Assembly: GCA_009602725.1 (NCBI GenBank)
Contig: WELB01000061.1
Coordinates: 156,286-171,447, forward strand
DNA length: 15,162 nucleotides
Direction: 5' to 3'
Origin: Spirogloea muscicola
Lineage: Eukaryota; Streptophyta; Zygnematophyceae; Spirogloeales; Spirogloeaceae
This document shows, piece after piece, positions 1 to 15,162 of this stretch. Position numbers and translations under genes: made by a program. Position 1 is the first letter of the stretch, and the number at the start of each line of letters is the position of its first letter. The notes beneath the pieces are model-generated. The model saw only the letters and a list, made by a program, of their open reading frames with translations, did no database searches and was not told the origin of the DNA.

Positions 1-89
1 CGGCGGCGCACCGCGGAGCAGGGCTCGCCGGGCGCCGCCTCGATGCGCAGCGAGCGGCCGCCCAGCGTGCGCACGCAGAGCGCCACCAT
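1..89 (-). CDS. Ubiquitin-like domain protein, N-terminus only (runs off left edge)
   Basis: Read on the minus strand from the ATG at 89-87, the frame is open to the window edge for 29 codons. The first residues, MVALCVRTLGGRSLRIEAAP, line up with the first beta hairpin and start of the helix of ubiquitin-like domains (ubiquitin begins with M, a hydrophobic strand, K-T-L-x-G-K, then a second strand and an acidic/proline turn). A ubiquitin-like domain at the extreme N-terminus is common in shuttle factors and other ubiquitin-pathway proteins, but nothing here says which one. The gene would be divergent from the kinase exons that begin at 514. Only about a third of such a domain is visible and the region is very GC-rich, so a chance open frame cannot be excluded. 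Confidence 0.45.
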   Translation of the reverse strand, partial: MVALCVRTLGGRSLRIEAAPGEPCSAVRR

Positions 90-133
90 AAGCGGCCCCG
101 CGCAGCTGCGGCGGCTGCGAGCTCGGGCGCGCG

Positions 134-181
134 CTAGGGTTAGGGTGTAGGATTGAGGGGGGTTTAGGGTGAAGGGTTGTA
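134..181 (+). repeat. Degenerate interstitial telomere-like repeat
   Basis: CTAGGGTTAGGG lies at 134-145, a perfect TTTAGGG at 163-169, and degenerate AGGG/AAGGG units surround them. TTTAGGG is the telomere repeat of land plants and many green algae. The copies are few and imperfect, so this is not a functional telomere end; it may be a relic of a healed break, a fusion point, or a chance G-rich sequence. Confidence 0.5.
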
Positions 182-188
182 GAGGTGG

Positions 189-380
189 GCCCATTCTCTC
201 CCTCATCTTCCCTCCCTCCCTCCCTCCCTCCTCTCTCTCTCCCTCCGTCCCTTTCTCTCTCTCCCTCTCCCACTCCCTCTCCCTCTCCCTCTCTCTCGCT
301 CTCTCGCTGTCCCCCTATCTACTTCTCCTCTCTGTGTCCGTCCTGCTGAGCAGTTCTCATCTCCCCTTCCCTCCCCTCCC
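189..380. repeat. CT-rich (polypyrimidine) low-complexity tract
   Basis: Nearly uninterrupted C/T sequence built from CCCT, CTCT and TCTC units; it is densest from about 193 to 328 and thins out after 330. It could act as an intron polypyrimidine tract or form triplex-like structure, but it is most simply a microsatellite. Such tracts are also places where assemblies collapse or misjoin. Confidence 0.8.
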
Positions 381-454
381 CAAGTACCAGGCTCACCGCC
401 TGTCGCGCGTGCGACATGCGATTGACTTGCTGGCGCTCCAGCAGACTGTGCTGA

Positions 455-3239
<2,785 letters not shown>

Positions 3240-3271
3240 CGGTCGTGCTGCCCCGCACAGTGTAGTGGGAC

Positions 3272-3312
3272 GAGGGAGGGAGGGATGCCATGGGCGCCTC
3301 CCTCCCTCCCTC
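3272..3312. repeat. Perfect 14-bp inverted repeat of GAGGG/CCCTC units
   Basis: The arm GAGGGAGGGAGGGA at 3272-3285 is the exact reverse complement of 3299-3312, with a 13-base loop. It begins 33 bases after the kinase stop codon, so in the transcript it would be a very stable hairpin at the start of the 3' UTR. The G-rich arm could alternatively form a quadruplex. Low-complexity arms make a chance origin possible. Confidence 0.6.
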
Positions 3313-3643
3313 CTCCCTCTGCCTTGCTCTCCTCAAACTTGCTCGTTTCTTGCGTCCACGGAGCAGAACTCCCTGGCAGCTCGCAGCGGTGCTCCGCACG
3401 GTCTGCTCGACGGTGGGTGGGCATAGAAGAAGAAGCAGCTCCCACGAGACGGGGTGATGGGAAGAAGCCCTTGAAGGAGACGGCCATGGCCGGCCCGGGG
3501 AGAAGGGACAAGGTCCGCCACGGGGCAGTGGCAAAGGGAGAAGGAGAACCCAGAACGCGCGGCGCAGAGGGGCATCGCGCGGAGCCGCGAGAGACAGGGG
3601 GATGCTGCGCGTGGTAGCGGGGGCGCTAGGAGTCAAGCCGATT

Positions 3644-3658
3644 GGGGGGGGGGGGGGG
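3644..3658. repeat. Homopolymer run of 15 G
   Basis: An uninterrupted run of G followed by CC. It lies in the gene-free stretch after the kinase. Length is prone to sequencing error. Confidence 0.9.
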
Positions 3659-3916
3659 CCCTTCCCGAGGGTGCCTGCAGCCTGCATCTGCTGGCTGCTG
3701 CAGGCACTGGGGGCACTAAGAGAGAGCCCTGCTTGCCCAGCCTGCCCTCCGCGCTCTCGCTGTGCACTCGGCAGGCTCACACAGCTTCTCGCGGCTGCCC
3801 CCCAATGCCAGCAGCCCCCGATCAACTTGCGGCAGTAAGGCCAGCCCAGCAGACTGGGACGAAGGCGACGCCCCCACCGCTGTGGGCGCTGGCTCTCGCA
3901 GTACTTGTAGATGCAC

Positions 3917-4373
3917 CTGAAAGCTCACGATACAAAAGAAGTGCGCGTGTTGCTTGAAGATGGTCATGCAGATAACCACAGTGCATCTATCTATTATCGT
4001 TAGTGGCATCTCAGAACGGCCACACTGCAATTGTGCGTGCATTGCTCAAAGATGGCCGCGCAGATCCTGCAACAGATGCTGGCGAAGCAATTGTGTTGGC
4101 AAACACTGAGATAGGCATCTGAGAATCAGTGCGCGCTCTTCTCTACGATGGGGGTGCAGATACTGCTTATGCAATAAGAGTTGCATTGTAAGAAGGTCAA
4201 ACAGGATCGTGCGCGTGTTGCTCCGTGTGAGTAACAGTAATGCAGAAATCACAGCCGCAACAAAGTGTGGCTCTGTGAAAGTAACATAAGACTTGGGGAT
4301 GAGTACCAGTAATGCAGAAATCACAGCCGCAACAAAGTGTGGCTCTGTGAAAGTAACATAAGACTTGGGGATG
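3917..4373 (+). pseudogene. Decayed ankyrin-repeat coding sequence
   Basis: Four ankyrin-like units can be read on the plus strand but not in one frame. Unit 1 (from 3917) reads KEVRVLLEDGHAD and then hits a stop. Unit 2 (4006-4122, shifted frame) reads NGHTAIVRALLKDGRADPAT and then TGA. Unit 3 (4129-4191, same frame after that stop) reads VRALLYDGGADTA and then TAA. Unit 4 (from 4203, another frame) reads RIVRVLLRVSNSNAEITAAT and ends TAA inside a 72-bp tandem duplication. GHTxIVRxLLxDGxAD is the typical second-helix and turn pattern of ankyrin repeats. With three stops and at least two frame changes in under 500 bp, this is a relic and not a working gene. The sequence is visibly less GC-rich than the flanking genes. 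Large ankyrin families are common in algal genomes and in their large DNA viruses, so the source cannot be told. Confidence 0.7.
4228..4373 (+). repeat. 72-bp tandem duplication within the ankyrin relic
   Basis: 4228-4301 is repeated at 4300-4373 (period 72) with a single mismatch (A4234 versus C4306). The repeated unit is 24 codons long, so it would preserve frame, and it encodes the NAEITAATKCGSVKVT piece followed by a stop in both copies. Near identity shows that the duplication is younger than the decay of the surrounding ankyrin units. Confidence 0.92.
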
Positions 4374-5849
4374 CCCTTCTTATTGGCATGATGTGCCCTG
4401 CTTGACGTGATCTGCCTTAACAATCACAGAGGAGTAACATTAGCCCGTGTGGACTTGCAATCGAATGGAACGAGTGTGCTAATGGTGTCATGCATACTGA
4501 GGAAGCACATGAACGAAGATGGTTGCGCATTGCCAAGAGTGATGCTCCTTGCCGAGCTCCCCTCCTCCTGAAGGACGTGTTGTATGCTGCACACGGGGAA
4601 CTGCCGCAGCGTTTGTGGCTCGCGCCTCAACGGCAGGCCGTTTGCTGGGCTTCTCCTGGGCTTACGAGGGCGCCATTGTAGGTGGCGAGCATTTTCTGTG
4701 ACAGCTTTGCCCTGCTGCTAGTATATGCCTCTACCCTTGCTACCTGCAGTTACAGGTAATTATATCGCTGTGCAGCCGAAAACGCCAAGAGCCGCGAAGC
4801 TGCCCACGCAGGTTGTGGAGGCGTCTGCCTTCCAAGCATAGCAGACCTGTGCATGTGCTTTTAGGCTGCTACAGTCTGAAAGTCGAGAAATCTGATCAAA
4901 ATGGACCACTTGTTTGCACAGGCTAGGAGGTAGCCACCCGCATGGCTCAGGTATGCAGACTGCTCGATGAATCTGATGAAAGCTCAACCGTCATTGGACA
5001 TGGTTAAGGACGAAACTCATTTACACTGACGGATTGTGGTCTAGTGTATCAACACTCACCACCTATCCACCGACTTCAGAAGAGCTTCAGTGCCAGTCAT
5101 GCCTAATCACTGGTAGTCGTGCTTCGTTTCCCTGCTCTGATTCGTCATGCAGCAGTATAAGTGTACTTCTCACAGCATCCACAGGAACTCGACTTCCGCA
5201 AGTACATGCATATTCGCAAGTACATGCATGATCCTTAAGATGGAGAACCCATTGGCCTTACTTCATGTACCGATTGGTCAAGGCAAGTTCCTCCGCACCA
5301 ATAAGACCACATTGCTCTCTGAATGAGCAAGTGCAGCTTTGGACAGTACCACACTTCGGAAGTGTGAGCCTCAGGCCTGCATCATTCATTTCCAGAGATC
5401 GCGTCGATGGCATGCTCATGTTCATGGGCCAGATTGCTGTTCAGCATGGTCGGCTCCTCGATTGCAACCCAAGGTACCCTCCCAACCTTATCACCTTATG
5501 CAAACAAGCTGTGTCCCACGTCTGTCTTCATATTCTGTATAGAAGGCCAAGCTGTAGCCGATACTAGGCCGTAGACGTCTACAGAATGCAAGAGGTCGAG
5601 CAAGGAGGTTGTAATTGCACCAAGTGGTTGCAACAATTGAAGAACTTGTATAGGGTGGTCACAGAAAAACTAGTCACCCAATGTGCAAGTCCAAGAGTAA
5701 GCTAAGAGAGTGGCAGATAACCCATCAAATGAATGCTGTCAGCCATTAGATCGCCAGCCCCCTAATGATAGAGGTGCCACAACCTTTCTGCCAACACCTC
5801 ATACATGACAACGGAAGCAGCCTCCCTGCCGAGGTGCCTCATAGCCGCT
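4374..5849. other. About 1.5 kb with no recognised gene
   Basis: I find no protein family, RNA gene or transposon motif in this stretch on either strand. Open frames are at most about 100 codons and have no familiar motifs. It has a lower GC content by eye than the genes around it. A 15-base direct repeat, CGCAAGTACATGCAT, occurs at 5197-5211 and 5215-5229, and an odd-length palindrome CACACTTCGGAAGTGTG occurs near 5350. A TTACA at 5021-5025 would be TGTAA on the minus strand, but it is more than 800 bases beyond the CDC48 stop. It probably combines the CDC48 3' UTR with old decayed sequence. Confidence 0.45.
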
Positions 5850-11000
<5,151 letters not shown>

Positions 11001-13912
11001 GAGCGCACGAGCGTGCAGGCAGAGGAGCTGGAGAACCTCCTGGCACAGCTCTCCCTGTGACCGCAAACGGGCAGTCAGCCCCTGCCAGAGGCGAGCGGCG
11101 GCGGAGCAGGCCTCTGGCAGCAACCTTGGGACTGCAGCCAGCGGTCGTGCGAGCCGCAGGCAGGCTGTTGCTGTGTGGCCAGCAGCAGGACGCTAGCTTC
11201 CTGCGATGCTGCTAGCAGCTCCCCGGGTTGCGAGGTAGTCGCCCGGGACCAGAGCTGCTTGGACAGCGGTGGCCAGAGGCCGCAGGTTGGACGAGCTCGA
11301 GGAAGCGAAGATGGCCGTGGGCCTCGGAGTGAGCAGCAGCAGCGACAGGGGTGGCCCAGTGGCGGGCTTGCCTTATCCTACCGTCCACCGGCCATGGCTG
11401 AGCCTGTATGGCATGCGAGTACGGCCCGTCGCGCCGGTCGGCAGTACCAGCAGCCAGCCCCAGAAAGACTCGTCACTGCTACATCGCACACTGCCTGACG
11501 AGCTCCTCCTTGAGGTTCCTCATCCACCCCACCCCACCTGTGCACACTGGTGTTGTTGTGGTCGCCCGGCTGCCGTGACTTCCTCAGAGTCCACTTTGCT
11601 TACTTCTCTGCCACCTGAAAACAATCATTGGCAGACTTGCAGATCCTTCTGCGTAGGTGCAACACCTCTACCCCTTCATCATGCTAGGACTAAGACAATT
11701 GAGTGACATGCAGAGCACATAGCCGCCGTCCTGTTTTCCATCTGTGACGTCAACTGTCTCATGAGATCTCCTCGGGTTTTGCTTTATTGTTCCAGGTGTT
11801 TGCGAGAATGAGCCCCATTGTGCTTGGCCAGGCAATGTGTGTCTGCAGACAATGGCGGTTTGCTGCACGAAGCCCTGTGTTTTGGCGGGCTGCCTGCCTC
11901 AAGGCCTGGCAGGTTGTCCTCCATGCCTGTTGCACGTATTCCAGCTCTGACTGACTATATGGTTCACTTTGCATTCCAGTGAGAAGGAAGAGGCCTGATT
12001 CTTGATTGTGTGAATACTACTGCACGGGCAGCACGTGTAGCAAGTGCGCAGTATCTTGCCCTGTCACATGAGGCTAGAGACTGTCTGTCTGTGGCGTGGT
12101 GGGAGGTAGTCAACAGGCAGGAGTGTATGGAAGTTCTGCAGCAAATTTAGCAAGGGCGAGCCAGGTTTGTTAATTTTGCTCACAACTTGCTCGCAGTCAA
12201 CTGCTGACATTGCATCCTGTTACTTCACAAGCAGGCAACAGGAGCAGAAGAGAATGAAAAGATACTGCAGAAGTTATATGGTGGTTCCTGGCGACAAATG
12301 TGGTCACTAAGACCGCGTCTTAGGACCGATGGTACGGATCTGGCAGTTACCTCATTGGTGCCTTAGCATGTCAGAGTTGTGTCTGCATGATCTATGCACC
12401 TGTCATACACTGTTGGTAAGCAGAGCATGCTTTTCCGATGGTGGAGTTGCAGTACATTTGACGAGCTTCGTTGCATCAGGATGCCACAGTAATGCGCGTG
12501 GCTTCTGATGTGTTGCTGCCTCTGCTTGCACCAGGTGTGTATGTGAGTCGTAACACTTACGTGAGGACAGGCATCATGGAGTGGAGTGTTCGCAATCCTG
12601 TACACTTGGTAAGCTAGGGTGCTCACAATGGCATCTCAGCTTGGTCAGGTTCGGAGTTAGCAGTTTCACCAAAGGTGCAGCAGCCCAGCTAGGAGATGGT
12701 CAAGAGTCAGTCCTAGTCATTGACAAAGTTGTGCACAATTGTCCTCTGCGCAGGTCTGTTATTACAGATACCTCCGATTCCAACCGAGTGGTCGATTCTT
12801 CTACAAAGTAATGCTCACCATCCATCTGCCTCTTCACTTCACAGATATGTAGAAAGGTTGTGGTTGGAATGTCAATCTGGATGTGGATTCCCATATATTG
12901 CTGCCCAAGGAGGCATTAGTGATCATCAGATCATGTTATGAGATGGGTGTTCCAGTTCGTCTTTCATGGTGGCCCTCCATGCTTGCAGACTTCTCCTCAC
13001 AGAATTAAAGAAGTTGCGAGATCACTTCACGGAAGGGCATCGAAGGCTGAAAATGTCCTTGTGGGGCAGTCCACTCTTGTGGATAACAAGGTGAGCTTCA
13101 TTGTGATTGCTGCTTGGTGCTTGCTGGTTTTCGTCAGCTGTTTGCCTAGGGTGCTCTCAAACCCTTGCTTGCAAAACATTTGAAAGTCAAGCTGCAGGTG
13201 AGATTGTGGGACAGTTTTGAGATGCAACCCACTCTTTCTCTGCAACCGTGCCTTTCACCAATTGACTGCTGTGCAGGTTGACGCTGCCATCCTGTACCCT
13301 GGCAATAGGCCAACTGTGCTGCGATTGAGGCTGAGGTTAGTGCTCTATGGTCCTTCGCTGCTCTACATGAGTGAATGTCTTTGAAGTGATGATGTGTACC
13401 AGGACTGTCAGCCTTTTCTGTCCCTGTACAAGGGAGGGGTTATTGTTGGCATTGACAAGCTTGTTGAATGCCTGCAGAGTGAGGGGAACTTGTCAGGGAG
13501 CCAACAACCGCCTTGACGTGGTGAACATCCTTACGTCGGGCATGGATGAGTCAGAGGTCCCTCCTGAGAGCGAGGACGTTTTACCAATTATAGCAGGCTG
13601 GGAGGACGACGAATCACACCACCCTGATGTACCAGCCATTAGCCACAGGAGAGGCCTGGCGCCCTTTGTATTTGTGCCATGGGAAGAGGTGAGCTCACCA
13701 CTTTCTCATTGATTACCGGAGGCTGGTATTGCTCCATATGGAGTCTTGTGTCTGCCGTCTACCCGCTTGTCGCTGTCAATTACTGCAAGTTGGTTGAAGA
13801 CTTCTCACATGTGATGTATCAGGACTTTGTTGAGTGCACCTTCCTGTGGCAGGTGGACACAAGTGACCTGAATCTGCCCGTGGACAAGATGGACTTCTAC
13901 GTCCCTGGCTGA
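11001..13912 (+). CDS. FBXO9-like F-box protein (SCF substrate receptor), 5' end unresolved
   Basis: Exons: 11001-11056, 11286-11328, 11464-11514, 11796-11912, 12235-12331, 12535-12608, 12754-12807, 12989-13090, 13277-13335, 13478-13688 and 13853-13912 (TGA); 307 residues from 11001. The F-box covers about 38-85: [13 protein letters not shown] joins VFARMSP, CVCRQW and [10 protein letters not shown], which would bind Skp1. Downstream, [58 protein letters not shown] and [18 protein letters not shown], ending DKMDFYVPG, match the C-terminal domain of plant and animal FBXO9/Hrt3-type proteins. The probable role is substrate recognition in an SCF ubiquitin ligase. The N-terminal [12 protein letters not shown] and LDELEEAK segments look helical. 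The donors at 11057, 11515 and 11913 are weak matches to consensus but give the family sequence. Translation may start upstream in an unseen exon or at ATG 11311, which has a good context (AAGATGG). Confidence 0.88.
11515..11795 (+). other. Intron splitting the F-box
   Basis: The intron runs from a weak donor GTTCCT to the acceptor TATTGTTCCAG with a good pyrimidine tract. It interrupts the F-box between LPDELLLE and VFARMSP. The spliced product is a continuous F-box, which is the main support for this junction. Confidence 0.7.
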
Positions 13913-14425
13913 GCAGGGGGTGTGGTTGTTGTCTACCCGTTCGCTTGCTGGGTGGTGCAGCATGTGTACTTGCTCGAGCGGGTCGTCGTACTGTGGGTAA
14001 GCTACACAAGTGTGGGTATGTCAGATTTGTGGGTAGGTCGAAGGCAAAAGCTCCAGACTTGATAAGTGCATTGAGCCTGGTGACTTGCAGGTTCGAGAAA
14101 CCGCAAGATCGTTGAGTTGCAGATCTCATTGATTATCTTGCGTGAGCAGGGCATGCTTCTGAAAGTTGATTCCGTTTATTGACTTTGCCAATGGCGAGAT
14201 GCTCTGGCAGCCCAGTGGAGGCATTGCCCAGTATTGGATCCACAATAAGCAACAGCCATGGCCGCCAATCGTTCAGCTCTTGCAAAGTCAATGGTTCTAA
14301 TGTGGTTGGCAAGGGAGAGTCAGGGGGAAGTCTAAGTTGCGGCGTAGACAGGACATTGGGCTTCATCTCAGCATTGTTCAGCGTGTTGGTGCACAGTCAA
14401 AAGTGGCAGGCCGCTCTTGTCAATG
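13913..14425. other. Convergent 3' flanks of the F-box and envelope-protein genes
   Basis: About 510 bp between the two stop codons (TGA at 13910-13912 plus; TGA at 14428-14426 minus). No gene is seen. It must contain both 3' UTRs. I did not find a TGTAA signal on the plus strand or its complement on the other. A minus-strand open frame over 13776-14129 has no family features. Confidence 0.5.
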
Positions 14426-15162
14426 TCAGGGGGATGCGGCCTCAAGGGGCTCGGGCTGAAGCTCCGCCGGCGCATCATCGGCACGCAGCTGTGCAGAGAC
14501 GTCGTCGATTGCGGCGTTCAGCTGCGCAATCTTCTCGTTGAGGTTGCGCCTTGTCGCCTACACAGGTGACAGCACAGCCGCCATGCTGCAGATCATAGAC
14601 CCGTCTACAAGCACCTTGAGGAGACGCCACGCCAGTCCAGTGCCACCGGCAGCTGGTAGGCTACCAGACGCCTGGTAGTAGCAGCAGCTTTCAGTGAGCC
14701 GTAACAAATGCGGCCTTGCTGCTCTCCCCCGCACAGGCTGAGCTTGCAGAGCAAGGCGCCCGACGCAGCCGCTCGCAACGGCCGCGGGGGTGGCGGCGGC
14801 AGGCACGGCGCGCACCTCCAAGCTGTCGTCGTCGTCCATCCAGCGGGGCAGGCGGCGGGGAGTGCCGTCGGCGTTCTCGCCCAGCACAGCCTTGGACAGC
14901 TGCCGACGCCGGCACCCAGGGCGCAGCGCAGGAAGGGTGAGGCGCAGAGGCGCGGCGGCGCGGCGGCGAGCGGGCGAAGGCCCGCGCGCGGCTTAGCTCC
15001 CCGGAGGCTGACCTGCGGCGCGAAGATGAAGCCGAGGGCGCCGAAGAGGGCGCCGCCCAGCAGGAAGCCGGCCAGGAAGTCCGACCCGCCGCCGCTGCCG
15101 CCGCCGCGCCGCCTGCCAGACGCGCGAGCAAGCGCGAGGCTGTCACGCTGGGCGCCGGCGCC
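14426..15162 (-). CDS. Chloroplast inner-envelope-type membrane protein, C-terminal part (runs off right edge)
   Basis: Three exons on the minus strand: 15162-15013 (partial), 14899-14816 and 14557-14426 (TGA). They join in phase 0 and give 121 residues. A basic, Gly-rich lead is followed by DFLAGFLLGGALFGALGFIF, one hydrophobic helix with GxxxG-like spacing (about residues 28-47), then APQ, LSKAVLGENADG, an acidic DDDD segment, and a helical tail RRNLNEKIAQLNAAIDDVSA with an acidic/proline end. This order (single helix, FAPQ, acidic linker, LNEKIxQLNxAIDDVSxxLR) matches what I recall of small land-plant plastid inner-envelope proteins such as Arabidopsis At1g42960. The molecular role of that family is poorly known. 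The N-terminus, where a transit peptide would be, is outside the window. Acceptors GTGTAG at 14558 and CGGCAG at 14900 are ordinary; the donor GTCAGC at 15012 is less typical. Confidence 0.75.

Larger units (their letters stand above)
3240..3916. other. Low-complexity intergenic / 3'-flank sequence downstream of the kinase
   Basis: No gene is recognised here. The stretch contains a GA/CT-rich inverted repeat (3272-3312), purine-rich sequence around 3424-3600 and a 15-G run (3644-3658). Some of it is probably the 3' UTR of the kinase. Open frames exist on both strands, including a long minus-strand frame over 3001-3825, but they are rich in P/S/A/R or G/E and match nothing known to me. No TGTAA (the usual green-algal polyadenylation signal) was seen before the one at 4187-4191. 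Confidence 0.5.

Noticed and set aside
4046-4423. Minus-strand 125-codon frame with an internal repeated peptide
   Set aside because: The peptide repeat is only the complement of the 72-bp duplication; the ankyrin pattern is on the plus strand.
5197-5229. CGCAAGTACATGCAT direct repeat as a CRISPR or target-site duplication
   Set aside because: There are only two copies 18 bases apart, with no element between them, in a eukaryotic genome.
5339-5567. Possible retrotransposon remnant in the unassigned stretch
   Set aside because: I looked for reverse-transcriptase, integrase and RNase H motifs in all frames and found none convincing.
13371-13712. Plus-strand 113-codon frame taken as a separate gene
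   Set aside because: Its second half is exon 13478-13688 of the F-box gene; the first part is intron sequence read through.

Overview
The window is nuclear DNA of a green plant-lineage eukaryote, most likely a chlorophyte alga and perhaps a trebouxiophyte. The genes are split by many GT-AG introns of about 105-365 bp. Coding parts are GC-rich, the proteins resemble land-plant forms (plant-type NDR kinase, CDC48, a plant FBXO9-like F-box protein, a chloroplast-envelope protein), and a plant/algal-type TTTAGGG motif is present. Assignments rest on reading splice junctions by eye and on remembered family sequences; no search was run.

Layout. (1) 1-89, minus strand: the first 29 codons of a protein with a ubiquitin-like start, running off the left edge. 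(2) 90-513: degenerate telomere-like motifs, then a long CT-rich tract. (3) 514-3239, plus strand: nine exons of an NDR-family AGC kinase, complete from the catalytic loop to the stop, but with no N-lobe visible. (4) 3240-3916: low-complexity sequence with a perfect 14-bp hairpin and a 15-G run. (5) 3917-4373: decayed ankyrin-repeat coding sequence with stops, a frame change and a 72-bp tandem duplication. (6) 4374-5849: nothing recognised. (7) 5850-10411, minus strand: a complete 10-exon CDC48/p97 AAA+ ATPase gene (834 residues predicted). (8) 10412-11000: GC-rich divergent intergenic region with a poly-C/poly-A run and an ambiguous base. (9) 11001-13912, plus strand: an 11-exon FBXO9-like F-box gene whose start is unresolved. 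(10) 13913-14425: convergent 3' flanks. (11) 14426-15162, minus strand: the last three exons of a chloroplast inner-envelope-type membrane protein, running off the right edge.

Functionally, CDC48 (ubiquitin-dependent segregase) and the F-box protein (a candidate SCF ubiquitin-ligase substrate receptor) are arranged head to head and could share a promoter; the partial gene at the left edge also begins with a ubiquitin-like fold. The kinase and the envelope protein look like unrelated housekeeping neighbours. I found no clearly new multi-gene system. The most unusual places are the decapitated kinase beside telomere-like DNA and the ankyrin relic with its recent internal duplication.
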